Both the position numbers and the translations under genes were made by a program. A DNA stretch of 64,000 nucleotides from G963665215 sp963665215 (GTDB lineage: Bacteria; Chloroflexota; Dehalococcoidia; Lucifugimonadales; CAUZJF01): positions 372,001 through 436,000 of the forward strand of contig CAXXWW010000017.1 of the NCBI GenBank assembly GCA_963665215.2, written 5' to 3'. The stretch's first letter is position 1, and each line of letters starts with the position of its first letter. The notes under the pieces were generated by a model. It was given only the letters and a program-made list of their open reading frames with translations, had not been told where the DNA came from and did not search any database. Of this stretch, positions 1-8,408 are shown piece after piece.

Positions 1-2
1 CC

Positions 3-506
3 GAACTGTCGCCCGACGTGATCGTCATGGACGTCATGATGCCCAACAAGGACGGCGTGGAGGCGTGCCGGGAGATCATGGAGTCTCTGCCCGACACACG
101 GGTGATCATGCTGACCGCCTCGACAGAGGCGGACGCCGTGATAGAGGCGGTGGCCGCCGGAGCGACCGGCTACCTTCAGAAAGTGGCCGGAATGGACCAG
201 CTCCTGAGCACGGTGAAGGTCGTGGCTGCGGGCGAGATGCGTCTGCCGACCGACGTGGTGAGGCGGGTCTTCGCCCGGATACGGAGGGGGGCGGAAGCGG
301 AAGATGAGGCCGACCTGACCCCGAGGGAGAAGGAGATACTTGCGTTGTTCTCCCGGGGAATGTCATACGCCGCGATTGCGGAGGCAAGGGAAGTCAAGCC
401 GGTTACCATCCGAAACGCCATCTACACCATTCAGGTGAAGCTGGGTCTTAGCACGAAGCAGGAGATCGTGGTCTGGGCGGTGCGGAACGGTCTATTGGAT
501 GACTGA
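3..506 (+). CDS. NarL/LuxR-type response regulator, 5' end outside window
   Basis: Two-component response regulator. The frame is open to the left edge, so the N-terminus and the first acidic cluster are missing. The visible receiver part has the phospho-acceptor Asp in VIVMDVMMP, the conserved Thr in VIMLTAS and the Lys in GYLQKVAG. After a linker the last 65 residues form a GerE/LuxR helix-turn-helix beginning LTPREKEILALFSRG. It should bind DNA as a phosphorylation-controlled dimer; the partner kinase would lie to the left. The helix that would read DNA (EVKPVTIRNAIYTIQVKLG) deviates from the usual TVKNH pattern. Confident on family, no target can be named. Confidence 0.9.
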   Translation, partial: ELSPDVIVMDVMMPNKDGVEACREIMESLPDTRVIMLTASTEADAVIEAVAAGATGYLQKVAGMDQLLSTVKVVAAGEMRLPTDVVRRVFARIRRGAEAEDEADLTPREKEILALFSRGMSYAAIAEAREVKPVTIRNAIYTIQVKLGLSTKQEIVVWAVRNGLLDD

Positions 507-510
507 CCAC

Positions 511-657
511 ACGGGCCGCTTTGGAGGTAATGCCGCCGTGAAGAGCCTCCGACGCAACCTGGGCGACGACGCCAATAACCCCATATACATCCTCACCGTG
601 CCCCGCGTTGGCTACCGCATGGCGGAGGGGGAGACGCTGGGGCCGGAGGCGTCGTAG
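511..657 (+). pseudogene. OmpR/PhoB winged-helix fragment
   Basis: A 48-codon stretch downstream of the response regulator reads as the C-terminal end of an OmpR-type DNA-binding domain: a recognition-helix part (AAVKSLRRNLGDD) followed by the beta-hairpin signature NPIYILTVPRVGYRM and a stop at 655-657. The rest of the domain and any receiver are absent, so this is a remnant of a second, different response regulator. Confidence 0.7.
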
Positions 658-1123
658 ATTGAGGCGCTCGTTGAACCCTTGTGTGCCTCCGTCCCGCCGC
701 GCCACAATAGTCGGGCTGAGGGCCTCGACGGTGTGCTCTCGCTCCCTAGGCGCAGGCTCTGGTACGGGGCGAGATGAATTCTTGAGTTGCCCTGCCTCGT
801 CGCGCCATAACGCTTGTGCCGATGGTCTTCGGTAGGCTCACAGGCTGCCCAGCCACATCTCGAAGACCGTTCCACCTACCATCCACGTAGGCCCACCAAA
901 CTGGACAAAATCAAGAACCTTCATTCGGAGGACTCAATAGACACGGAAAGCTTAAGTACTCGTGGGCGGTCGGTTTGGGTCCATTCAAGCCAGGTCAGAT
1001 TGTTAGAGTGGATTCGCCATATTCGGCCACGAGCGAGCTATCGCGGCAGGTTCATGTCAATACGTTGTCAGGCTCAACTTCGTCGCAAGTATCACTCTGC
1101 CAGATAAACTGTCGTTGTAAATA
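658..1123. other. Gene-free stretch with a dispersed repeat
   Basis: No convincing gene. Positions about 829-893 hold a member of the dispersed repeat whose core is AGCCACATCTCGAAGA (here 850-865), preceded by TTCGGTAGGCTCACAG and followed by GTTCCACCTACC. The same core occurs at 8179, 32940 (minus), 39014 and 51590 (minus). The remainder is unremarkable and ends at the IS630 left end. Confidence 0.55.
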
Positions 1124-2366
1124 CTAGTGGTTCAACGTTTTTGTATTGATGGGTAGAGTGACTTTAGCTTGATGCGCGCATCCTCGGTAGTGAAGCGCCA
1201 ATCCACTCGTATCACATCCCGGTTGCGTTGATTCTGCCAAGCATTGACCTCGCCGCGCAGGATGTCTTGATTGGCAATCCGTCGGTCCAGGCACTGTCGA
1301 GCCAGCACACCGATCTCTATCTCCGCCATATTCAACCAACTCCCGTGTTTGGGAGTGTAGTGTATCTCCAGTCGCTCAGCTATACGCCTCGCCTCAGCAG
1401 GCTCGAATGCCTCGTATAGCGAGGACAGCTTGTGAGTGTTGAGATTGTCCATTACCAGCACGATCCGGTCTCTGTCAGGGTAGTCCTCGTCGACCAGTTC
1501 CTTTATCACATGCGCCCAGTCCACCTTCGTGCGACGCTCTCTGACCTCGACTCGGCGCCATCCGTCCAACGGTGCAAACAGCATGAACAGGCTGCTCACT
1601 CCATTGCGCTCGTATTCGTAGTCGTATGCCGCCGATAAGCCGGGCGCTGCGGGACGCGGCACTCGCGTCTCCTTGACTTGCTGTTTGCTCGTCTCATCCA
1701 TGCACACCAGAACCTCATTCCCATCGTACGGCCGTTGGTAGACCTCCAGTACGTCTTCCATCGCGCACACAAACTCCGCGCTCTGACCGGGCGGGATGCA
1801 CCAACTCTGCTTCAGCCACGGCTTCAGTTCGTTTTTTTTTAAGCGCCTGGCGAACCGTCTCGGTGCTAATGGTCCCGACTATCTCACACTCGACCAACTG
1901 GTCAGCCAACAGCTTCAGGGTCCAACTGGCACGCCCCTCCGGCGGTTCCCCGCAGGCCATCGCTATCAACCGTGCTTCACCTTCGCCGTCCAGTCTCTTT
2001 TGACGCCGACGCAGTTGCTTTTTGCGATTCAGCGCAGACTCGACCCCCTCCTCCACACAGCGCTTGCGTATTCGCTCGACCGTTGACTGTCCCACACCGA
2101 GCGCGCTGGTGATGTCCGCGTCCTTCATTCCCCCGTCCGAGCGTGACTCATCGCTCATCAGCAGAATGCGCGCATGGGTCTGTTTGTACGCCGCAGCCCG
2201 ACCGCGTGAGACCAAGGCGTTGAGTTCCTGTTGTTCGTCGGTAGTCAGTCTGATACGGTACTTCTTGGTAGACATCATGGTTCCTCCTCGGTTCAACGTT
2301 ACGATTGAACCCCCAAGAGGAACAATGACTATCATGGTATTCATTTCAATGATGTTGGACCACTAG
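1124..2366 (-). mobile_element. IS630-family insertion sequence, copy 1
   Basis: Element of about 1.24 kb with imperfect terminal inverted repeats (TAGTGGTTCAACG at the left, TAGTGGTCCAACA reading inward from the right) and TA at both ends, as IS630/Tc1-type elements duplicate a TA. It has the same length as the copy at 40026-41268, and their translated products are identical throughout. The right TA lies inside the stop codon of msrA. Confidence 0.93.
1132..2275 (-). CDS. IS630 transposase in two frames joined at an A9 run
   Basis: DDE transposase of the IS630 family. The first frame runs from an ATG at 2275 (GAGGAGG seven bases upstream) through a helix-turn-helix region to the A9 run (T9 on the plus strand, 1832-1840). 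The second frame continues NELKPWLKQSW and carries the catalytic residues in VCMDETSK, VLVMDNLNTH and SWLNMAEIEI. Joining them needs a +1 shift, or loss of one A, within the A-run. The second copy is disrupted in exactly the same way, so I infer programmed slippage rather than decay; IS630 relatives are known to use frameshifting. Treated as one functional transposase. Full protein would be about 380 residues. Confidence 0.85.
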
Positions 2367-2905
2367 CGAAGCTTGGAAGAAAACTTCTGCCGTACCTTGG
2401 CAACCTTGGGGCTGATCACTACTTGGCAGTACATACTGCCGGGGTTGTTCTGGTAGAAAAGCTGGTGTTCCCTTTCCGCCGAATAAAATACCCCGAAGGG
2501 GGCAACCTCCGTAACCACCGGCCCGTTTTCGGTCCCGGACGCATCCAACGCCTTTATGAAGTTCACCGCCTGGTCCTTCTGGGACTCGGTGGTGTAAAGA
2601 ATCACCGAGCGGTACCGTGCGCCCCGGTCCGCCCCCTGACGGTTGAGTGTGGTGGGGTCGTGAGTGGCGAAGAACACTTCAAGTATTTCCGAGAATGTGA
2701 TCTGGCTGGGGTCGAATTCTAACTCCACTACCTCGGCATGCCCGGTCTTTTCACTGCACACCTCATAGTAGGACGGATTAACCGTGTGGCCGCCCGAATA
2801 CCCGGATGTGAACGCAGTAACCCCTGCGATCTCTGTGAAAACCGCCTCAACGCACCAGAAGCACCCGCCGCCCAGTACGGTCACCTCGACATTTTTGTCA
2901 GACAC
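2363..2905 (-). CDS. msrA: Peptide-methionine (S)-S-oxide reductase
   Basis: Reduces methionine-S-sulfoxide in proteins and free methionine, using thioredoxin; cytoplasmic repair enzyme. The 180-residue product has the catalytic motif GGGCFWC at residues 12-18, the GYSGG motif, HAEVVE, and the DPTTLNRQGAD substrate-binding stretch; length is normal for the family. The last codon before the stop abuts the right end of IS630 copy 1: the element's TA is the first two bases of TAG, so the insertion left the protein intact. No promoter is clear, but a repeat with a short palindrome lies about 55 bases upstream of the start and recurs upstream of the livK-like gene. Confidence 0.96.
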   Translation of the reverse strand: MSDKNVEVTVLGGGCFWCVEAVFTEIAGVTAFTSGYSGGHTVNPSYYEVCSEKTGHAEVVELEFDPSQITFSEILEVFFATHDPTTLNRQGADRGARYRSVILYTTESQKDQAVNFIKALDASGTENGPVVTEVAPFGVFYSAEREHQLFYQNNPGSMYCQVVISPKVAKVRQKFSSKLR

Positions 2906-2957
2906 CTTATCTCACTCCAACAGCAGGAGCTTTTGGTTCTCCAGCTTTTTTATGTCC

Positions 2958-3003
2958 GGGATTTCCCATATTGGGAGTCTTTCAGGCTCAAAGGGCAGCC
3001 CAA
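2958..3003. repeat. Dispersed repeat with TCCCA-TAT-TGGGA palindrome, copy 1
   Basis: About 45 bases (GATTTCCCATATTGGGAGTC and onwards to GGCAGCCCA) recur almost unchanged at 4811-4855. Both copies sit 50-75 bases upstream of a minus-strand gene (msrA, livK-like). The core is a 13-base inverted repeat. Could be a shared operator or a mobile repeat. Confidence 0.7.
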
Positions 3004-3050
3004 ACGAGATGGTAGCATCATAGTCAGGTCCTGCAAGGCCAGTCAACTGT

Positions 3051-3160
3051 TGTCAATCAGCGAAAGTGGGACAGAATGGGACCCGAGAAGATAATGGTTA
3101 TGAAGAGTGGCGAGAGAGCTCCCTGAGGGTGCTATTGTAGCGCCTTCTCCGCTCGAAGGT
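3051..3160 (-). mobile_element. Solo 3' end of the IS3-type element seen at 10-11.4 kb
   Basis: On the minus strand this stretch matches the last codons of the transposase at 11.3 kb (RRYNSTLRELSRHSS then stop here, RRYNRTLKELARHSS there) and the following terminal region with TTGTCAATCAGC and GTGGGACA. It is a diverged remnant that ends where the peroxiredoxin fragment begins, so it probably truncated that gene. Confidence 0.8.
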
Positions 3161-3164
3161 CTGA

Positions 3165-3419
3165 GTCGGGATTAGTACCGATAGCGTGGACAGAGTGAAG
3201 CGCTTCGGTGAGGCCGTCGGAACTCCTTTCGGCCTTGGGAGCGATGCTGCGGGGGAGATACGCCGGCTGTACGATGTTGAACGCCGGTTCGGGCTGGGTA
3301 CGTCTCGCGTTACTTACGTTATTGATGGCGACGGAGTCATCCGTGGCGCGTTCCACGATGAGTTCCGGGTAGCGAGCCACGTTCAATATGCGCTGCGGGC
3401 GCTCGAAAGCCTTGCTTAG
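3165..3419 (+). pseudogene. Peroxiredoxin (Bcp/AhpC-TSA) C-terminal fragment
   Basis: Reads VGISTDSVDRVKRFGEAV, then LGSDAAGEIRRLYDV and VTYVIDGDGVIRGAFHDE, the second half of a Bcp-like thiol peroxidase. The N-terminal half with the peroxidatic cysteine is missing; the frame is closed upstream at 3162-3164, right beside the IS3-type remnant. Not expected to be active. Confidence 0.85.
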
Positions 3420-3539
3420 GATAGACGGCTAACCAGTACCGGACTCGCTGGGACGCTTCATTCTCACCGTCGAGTGCTGTCTCTCCGGCAGTTGGTTCGA
3501 AAGAGTTGCCTCGTCACCTATGACAGTTTGTTGACGAGG

Positions 3540-4700
3540 TCATGGCGTGGGAGCCGGACCCAGCACGCGGTAGCCGAGGTTGTCATCGGTACGCTCGGAG
3601 GTTGGGAGAACCTCGACGACTACGTTGGACAGTCCAACCACATCTCCATTTTCGTCGAAGCTGTAGTCGTCGCCGATGGCCCCTGTCCAGGTAATGTTGT
3701 TCAGACAGTCTCGGAAGCCGTCGACGTCCTGGTCGTCGTTGGTCTGCTTCAGGCACTCGGCAGCGATGTATACGTCGTCGTAGGCGGAACCCTGGAACCA
3801 AGGCAGTGAAGCAACCTTACCGTAGCGGGCCTTGAAGTTCGCCAAGAACTCCTTGCCGGCGGGGCTGGCTAGGTCGGGGTTAGGAATAACGGCCTTCAGG
3901 CCCGTAGCGGCTTCACCGGCGATGCCCAGGGCCGCTGGGGATGTGGGCACGATCTCGGAGTAGATTGGGCCGTCGTACCCCAACTCGCGGGACTGCTTGA
4001 TGATGGTGCCACCGGAGGCCTCGCCCTGGGCGGCCAAGAGGAGCGCGTCTGGGTTCTTCTCGAACAGCTTTGTCAACTGGCTACGGAAGTCGATAACGTC
4101 GGAGGAGTAGCCTTCCGCGGCCACCACGGAGCCACCCAGCTTCTCGAACTGCTCAACGACGGCGCGGCGCGTACCTTCGGCATAGTCGGTCGACTCGGTG
4201 ATAGTGGCGATACTGCGCCTTCCGTCAACCCAGAGGGTGTTGCCCATGTCGATGCCCAGCCGAAGGTCGTTGATAGCTGTTCGGAAGATGTAGTCGCCCG
4301 CGGAGGCGATGTCTGGGCTTGTGGCGGAAGCGGAAAGAAGGACGACACCGTCTTTTTCGGCGAGTGGGGCGGCTCCGAGCATCGAGCCGCTGCACGTCGT
4401 GCCCAGGATTATTTTGACACCGTCCACATCGGTCAGCTTGTTGTAGGCGGTGATGGCGTCCTGGGCCCCGCACTTGGAGTCCTCGACGATGAGCTTCAAC
4501 TCCCGACCGTTGATACCACCGGCCGCGTTGATCTCCTCCACGGCAAGCAATTTGGCCTGATGCAGGGGATTGCCGTAGGACTCGGCGACTCCGGCGAGGG
4601 CATCCATTGCGCCGATGGTGAAAGGCTCGTCGGAGTCTGAACCACAGGCGAGAACTAAGAGCATTGGCAGACCAAGCAGGACAATCTTTTTCCACCACAT
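3540..4700 (-). CDS. Branched-chain amino acid ABC transporter substrate-binding lipoprotein (LivK-like)
   Basis: Periplasmic-binding-protein type 1 (Leu/Ile/Val receptor family) of 386 residues that should deliver a small solute to a Liv-type permease. The start at 4700 (MWWKKIVLL) is preceded by GAGGGGG and gives a lipoprotein signal peptide ending in LLVLAC; an in-frame start at 4736 would put 12 unneeded residues in front. The mature part shows AKLLAVEEINAAGGINGREL and ILGTTCSGSMLGAAP, typical of the family. No permease or ATPase gene is adjacent, so it is an orphan receptor here. Substrate cannot be told from sequence. A repeat lies about 110 bases upstream. Confidence 0.92.
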   Translation of the reverse strand: MWWKKIVLLGLPMLLVLACGSDSDEPFTIGAMDALAGVAESYGNPLHQAKLLAVEEINAAGGINGRELKLIVEDSKCGAQDAITAYNKLTDVDGVKIILGTTCSGSMLGAAPLAEKDGVVLLSASATSPDIASAGDYIFRTAINDLRLGIDMGNTLWVDGRRSIATITESTDYAEGTRRAVVEQFEKLGGSVVAAEGYSSDVIDFRSQLTKLFEKNPDALLLAAQGEASGGTIIKQSRELGYDGPIYSEIVPTSPAALGIAGEAATGLKAVIPNPDLASPAGKEFLANFKARYGKVASLPWFQGSAYDDVYIAAECLKQTNDDQDVDGFRDCLNNITWTGAIGDDYSFDENGDVVGLSNVVVEVLPTSERTDDNLGYRVLGPAPTP

Positions 4701-4810
4701 GGAGCTTACCCCCTCTAGACTATGACAATTGTTCATTAACTCAGATGAAAGATTGTCTCATTATTGTCAACCCTCTGATTCTCATTTGGATGCGTACCAT
4801 CCATCTACAC

Positions 4811-4855
4811 CAGGATTTCCCATATTGGGAGTCTTCAGGCTCAATGGGCAGCCCA
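4811..4855. repeat. Dispersed repeat with TCCCA-TAT-TGGGA palindrome, copy 2
   Basis: Partner of the repeat at 2958-3003, same orientation, differing by about three bases. It lies in the 206-base gap between the livK-like gene and the M1 peptidase stop, upstream of the former. Confidence 0.7.
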
Positions 4856-4906
4856 GTTCGCCCTCTAGCATGGCAAGGGCGACTGTTCTACGTAGTCCTC
4901 TTGTGG

Positions 4907-6421
4907 CTAATTTCCCAGATCGCTGTCCCTTCCCGGCGGAAGTGGAGTGGTTTCACTGAAGAGCCAGGAATCGAAAAGGCCGTCCAGATCCCTGCCCGCA
5001 ATCTCCTCAGCCACAGCCACAAGATCCTTGGTTGTGACGTTGCCTCCGGCATGGCGGGACACATACTCACGCAGCGTCTTGAAAAACGCCTCGTCGCCGA
5101 TTTCGCCGCGCAGTGCGTGGAGGGCCATTGCGCCTCTCTCATAGACGTCGCCGCTGAAAAGGGCGCCGGGGTCGGGATTCGCCGGCGGCCCATAGGCAGG
5201 GCGCCAGACCATCTCCCAGAACTCCTCGAAACCGCCGCCGCCGGACTTGTGGTCTAACCACAGCCACTCAGCGTAGGTGGCGAACCCTTCGTTCAGCCAC
5301 AAGTCCTGCCACGACGCGGGAGTAAGTAGGTTCCCAAACCACTGGTGCGCCAACTCGTGGGCTATCAACCTGTCGCCAAAAGACTCCAGGGCCCATATCC
5401 CGTAGACGGGCCGGGGTTGGGTTTCTAGCGGCGGGATTGCCTCGTCAATGACGACGGAGCCGGTGGACTCGAATGGATACGGCCCGAACAATTCATTGAA
5501 AAAATCGATTATCAAAGGGACGCTATCCAGACTACTCCTTGCGGATTCGTCTATTGACGCTTCAACCGAGTCAACGACGGTTATCCCCCCAGCACTTTCA
5601 CTGGCGACGTCGTCAAACTGAGCGACCGCCAGGAACGCCAGATAGCTGGCCATCTCATGGACGCTTTCCCATACGTATGTCACAGTCTCCCCGTGGTCGG
5701 TCGTACTGGTCAATTCACCGTTTGAGGCCGCTTCATAGGGCTCGGGCACCGTGATGATGAAGGTGTACAAGGCTTTATCGGATGGATGCTCATTGACCGG
5801 GAACCAATGGGAAGCCCCCCAGGGTTCGCCGTACGCAATTATCCCGGTCTCGTAGTTTATCCAGCCGACTAGGAGACTTGTTCCAGGCACAGAGCTGGTC
5901 GAAGGCTGACCCTCGTAAGAGACCGTGGCATTGAAGGCTGTTCCCACAGGGATCGGCGCACCGGGCTCGATTGTCAGCTCGTATCCGGTGCGAGAGTGGT
6001 CGGCTGGGAGGCCATCCACGGCAACCTGCGTAACCGTCAAGCCTCGAAAGTCCAGATTGAATGAGGAGAGGTTCTGTGTTGCGTCAGCTTCGATTTGAGT
6101 CCGGCCCGAAATCTCGTTGGCGTCCACGTCGATGTCGAGGGTTACCGTGTAGCGGGAAACGTCATATCCGCCGTTGCCCAGCCCGGGAAAGAGAGGGTCG
6201 TCCAGCCCTGTCGCGCCAGGACTAGCGGTCCGAATTGGCGTGGGCGTCGGTTCCCGCGTCGGGGTGGCTGTCGGCTCCTGAGTCGGAGTAGGCATATCTC
6301 CGTCATCGCATGCCGACAGCAAGGCTGCGGCCACCAAACACAACAGGCCAATCCATGCCAGCCTGTGGACAGCTCTTGGTAGGTTGATCGATACTCGGGA
6401 CGTGAGCGCCAACATAGTCAC
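4907..6421 (-). CDS. Lipoprotein M1-family zinc aminopeptidase
   Basis: Gluzincin aminopeptidase, 504 residues, anchored outside the membrane. Residues 20-38 form a lipoprotein signal (VAAALLSAC), followed by a low-complexity Thr/Pro spacer (about 43-70). The N-terminal saddle domain runs to about 270; the catalytic domain has the zinc motif HELAH at 355-359 with the third ligand in NEGF (Glu378). The C-terminal HEAT/Ig domains of full-length PepN are absent, as in the short secreted M1 group. GTG at 6421 and ATG at 6415 are both possible starts, with AAAGGGAG upstream. Likely trims peptides outside the membrane, which could feed the uptake systems nearby (inference). Confidence 0.93.
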   Translation of the reverse strand: MTMLALTSRVSINLPRAVHRLAWIGLLCLVAAALLSACDDGDMPTPTQEPTATPTREPTPTPIRTASPGATGLDDPLFPGLGNGGYDVSRYTVTLDIDVDANEISGRTQIEADATQNLSSFNLDFRGLTVTQVAVDGLPADHSRTGYELTIEPGAPIPVGTAFNATVSYEGQPSTSSVPGTSLLVGWINYETGIIAYGEPWGASHWFPVNEHPSDKALYTFIITVPEPYEAASNGELTSTTDHGETVTYVWESVHEMASYLAFLAVAQFDDVASESAGGITVVDSVEASIDESARSSLDSVPLIIDFFNELFGPYPFESTGSVVIDEAIPPLETQPRPVYGIWALESFGDRLIAHELAHQWFGNLLTPASWQDLWLNEGFATYAEWLWLDHKSGGGGFEEFWEMVWRPAYGPPANPDPGALFSGDVYERGAMALHALRGEIGDEAFFKTLREYVSRHAGGNVTTKDLVAVAEEIAGRDLDGLFDSWLFSETTPLPPGRDSDLGN

Positions 6422-6474
6422 TCGATGCGCACTCCCTTTGCACGAAGCTCTGCTAACTCTGCAATTCTATAGCA

Positions 6475-8134
6475 CTAGCAGGGTGACGAAAAACGGCTGA
6501 GAGGTAGGGACGCGAAGGTGCGGATGGGGAGGCGTTTGGTTACGCTTGGCGCAGCACGAACGGGAGGCGGCCATGCGCGGCACATCCGACCAGCAGAGCG
6601 AGAGTCTGGTAGTGCTCTCCCCCGAGGACTTGGTCCCACAGGAACACCTGATCGGGCGGATCAAGCCGCTGGCAGACCGGGTGCGTCAGGAGTTGTCGCC
6701 CACCTTCAGCCGCATGTACGCCAGGAGAGGCCGGCCCTCCGTGCCGCCCGAACACCTGTTGAAGGCGAGTCTGCTGATCGCGCAGGGTGACGAAAAACGG
6801 CTGAGAGGTAGGGACGCGAAGGTGCGGATGGGGAGGCGTTTGGTTACGCTTGGCGCAGCACGAACGGGAGGCGGCCATGCGCGGCACATCCGACCAGCAG
6901 AGCGAGAGTCTGGTAGTGCTCTCCCCCGAGGACTTGGTCCCACAGGAACACCTGATCGGGCGGATCAAGCCGCTGGCAGACCGGGTGCGTCAGGAGTTGT
7001 CGCCCACCTTCAGCCGCATGTACGCCAGGAGAGGCCGGCCCTCCGTGCCGCCCGAACACCTGTTGAAGGCGAGTCTGCTGATCGCGCTCTACTCCGTGCG
7101 CTCGGAGCGCCAGTTCTGCGAACGGCTGACCGACGACATGCTCTTCCGGTGGTTCCTCGACATGAACATCCGGGGCGGTTCCTTCGACCAGTCGACGTTC
7201 GCCAAGAACCGGACCCGGCTCCTGGCGCATGAGGTGACGGGCCGATTCTTCGGGGCGGTGGTGAGCGAAGCGAGGCGGCAGCCCCTGCTGTCGGAGGAGC
7301 ACGTCAGCGTGGACGGGACCCTGTTGGAGGCGTGGGCCTCCCTCAAGAGCGTCCGGCCGAGGGACGAGGAGGGGGACCCGCCTGCCCCCGCAGGCGGGCG
7401 GAACCCGTGGAAGGACTTCCGGGGCGAGCGGCGTTCCAACGCGACCCATGTATGGACGACGGACCCGGGGGCGCTGTTGGCGCGCAAGGGGCAAGGGCAG
7501 GCGGCGGAGCTGTCCTTCGCCGGCCACGTGCTCATGGAGAACCGGAATGGGCTGGTGGTGGACGTGGTGCTGTCGCAGGCTACCGGGACGGCTGAAACGG
7601 AAACGGCGTTGACGATGCTGGAGCGGGTTCCCATGGCACGGAGGATCACGGTGGGGGCCGACAAGGGGTACGACACGCGGGAGTTCGTGACCACCTGTCG
7701 CTCGTTCCAGATCACGCCTCACGTGGCCACGAAGCAACGGCACTCAGCCCTGGACCGGCGGACGAGCCGTCACGCGGGGTACGCGGCGAGTCAGCGGGTG
7801 CGCAAGCGGGTTGAGGAGGTGTTCGGCTGGCTGAAGACCGTCGGGGGCGGGAGGAAGCTGCGTTACTGCGGCGTGGCCCGCAACGGCCTCTGGGCGGAGA
7901 TGGTTCTCGCGGCCTACAATCTCGTGCGCATGGCGAAGCTCATGTCCCCGCCATCATCTCCGGGGGCGGGGTCCCTGCCTGTTGAGGATGGAATGCCCCA
8001 ACCGGAGGCGCCAGCGGCCCGATCAGGGGCGATCCAGGGCGCCGCTTACTCCGAATCGGCGTCCAACGGCGCCTCAATGCCGACACCGGCCCGCTCCCTA
8101 TATCCCAAACTCGCATTCTTCATCAGCCTGCTAG
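6475..8134 (+). mobile_element. IS5-type insertion sequence with duplicated 5' end
   Basis: Ends are CTAGCAGGGTGACGAAAAA at the left and, reading inward from the right, CTAGCAGGCTGATGAAGAA; CTAG at both outer edges fits the IS5-type target. Positions 6478-7087 are two tandem copies of about 304 bp, so the transposase start is present twice. Confidence 0.88.
6478..7087 (+). repeat. Tandem duplication, period 304 bp
   Basis: Unit 1 (6478-6781) and unit 2 (6782-7087) appear identical. Each unit contains the transposase start and the first 60-odd codons. Read from unit 1, the frame runs into unit 2 shifted (304 is not a multiple of 3) and stops at 7232. Confidence 0.95.
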
Positions 8135-8139
8135 GCTGA
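6877..8139 (+). CDS. IS5-type transposase
   Basis: DDE transposase of 420 residues with the DUF772 N-terminal region (QLSPTFSRMY-like segment through SLLIALYSVRSERQF) and the catalytic residues in SVDGTLLEAWAS, VGADKGYDT and VEEVFGWLKTVGG. Start ATG at 6877 follows GGGAGGCGGCC in the second repeat unit; an identical start in unit 1 leads to a truncated product. The last 70 residues are low-complexity, and the stop codon (8137-8139) lies three bases outside the right inverted repeat, so the natural stop has probably been lost. Otherwise looks intact. Confidence 0.88.
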   Translation: MRGTSDQQSESLVVLSPEDLVPQEHLIGRIKPLADRVRQELSPTFSRMYARRGRPSVPPEHLLKASLLIALYSVRSERQFCERLTDDMLFRWFLDMNIRGGSFDQSTFAKNRTRLLAHEVTGRFFGAVVSEARRQPLLSEEHVSVDGTLLEAWASLKSVRPRDEEGDPPAPAGGRNPWKDFRGERRSNATHVWTTDPGALLARKGQGQAAELSFAGHVLMENRNGLVVDVVLSQATGTAETETALTMLERVPMARRITVGADKGYDTREFVTTCRSFQITPHVATKQRHSALDRRTSRHAGYAASQRVRKRVEEVFGWLKTVGGGRKLRYCGVARNGLWAEMVLAAYNLVRMAKLMSPPSSPGAGSLPVEDGMPQPEAPAARSGAIQGAAYSESASNGASMPTPARSLYPKLAFFISLLG

Positions 8140-8178
8140 CGGAGCTTCGGCAGGCCTGATGTCGCTCACAGACTGCCA

Positions 8179-8264
8179 AGCCACATCTCGAAGATAGTTC
8201 TGTCTGTCGTTAAAAAAGGTCCACCAACGTATACGGTAGACAGAACCGTCTTTGAATTGTGGCT
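8179..8264. repeat. Inverted-repeat pair built from the dispersed AGCCACATCTCGAAGA element
   Basis: Left arm 8179-8208 and right arm 8239-8264 (read on the minus strand) are related: AGCCACATCTCGAAGATAGT against AGCCACAATTCAAAGACGGT, both then TTCTGTCT. The 30-base loop holds an A-run. This is the only place in the window where the dispersed repeat occurs as a pair, so it may be the full MITE-like unit from which the single copies derive. Confidence 0.65.
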
Positions 8265-8408
8265 GGGGGCTCTATGAATCTACTTAGCCCGAATCCACCG
8301 AAGGAGGGCGTCGGGTTAGCGTCCTGAGGCGGCAAGAAGGTGCTCCTGTGCTTCTGGGATAATGGTTTTGTAGCAAAAAAACGGCCCCGGAAAAGGAGCA
8401 CCCAGTAG

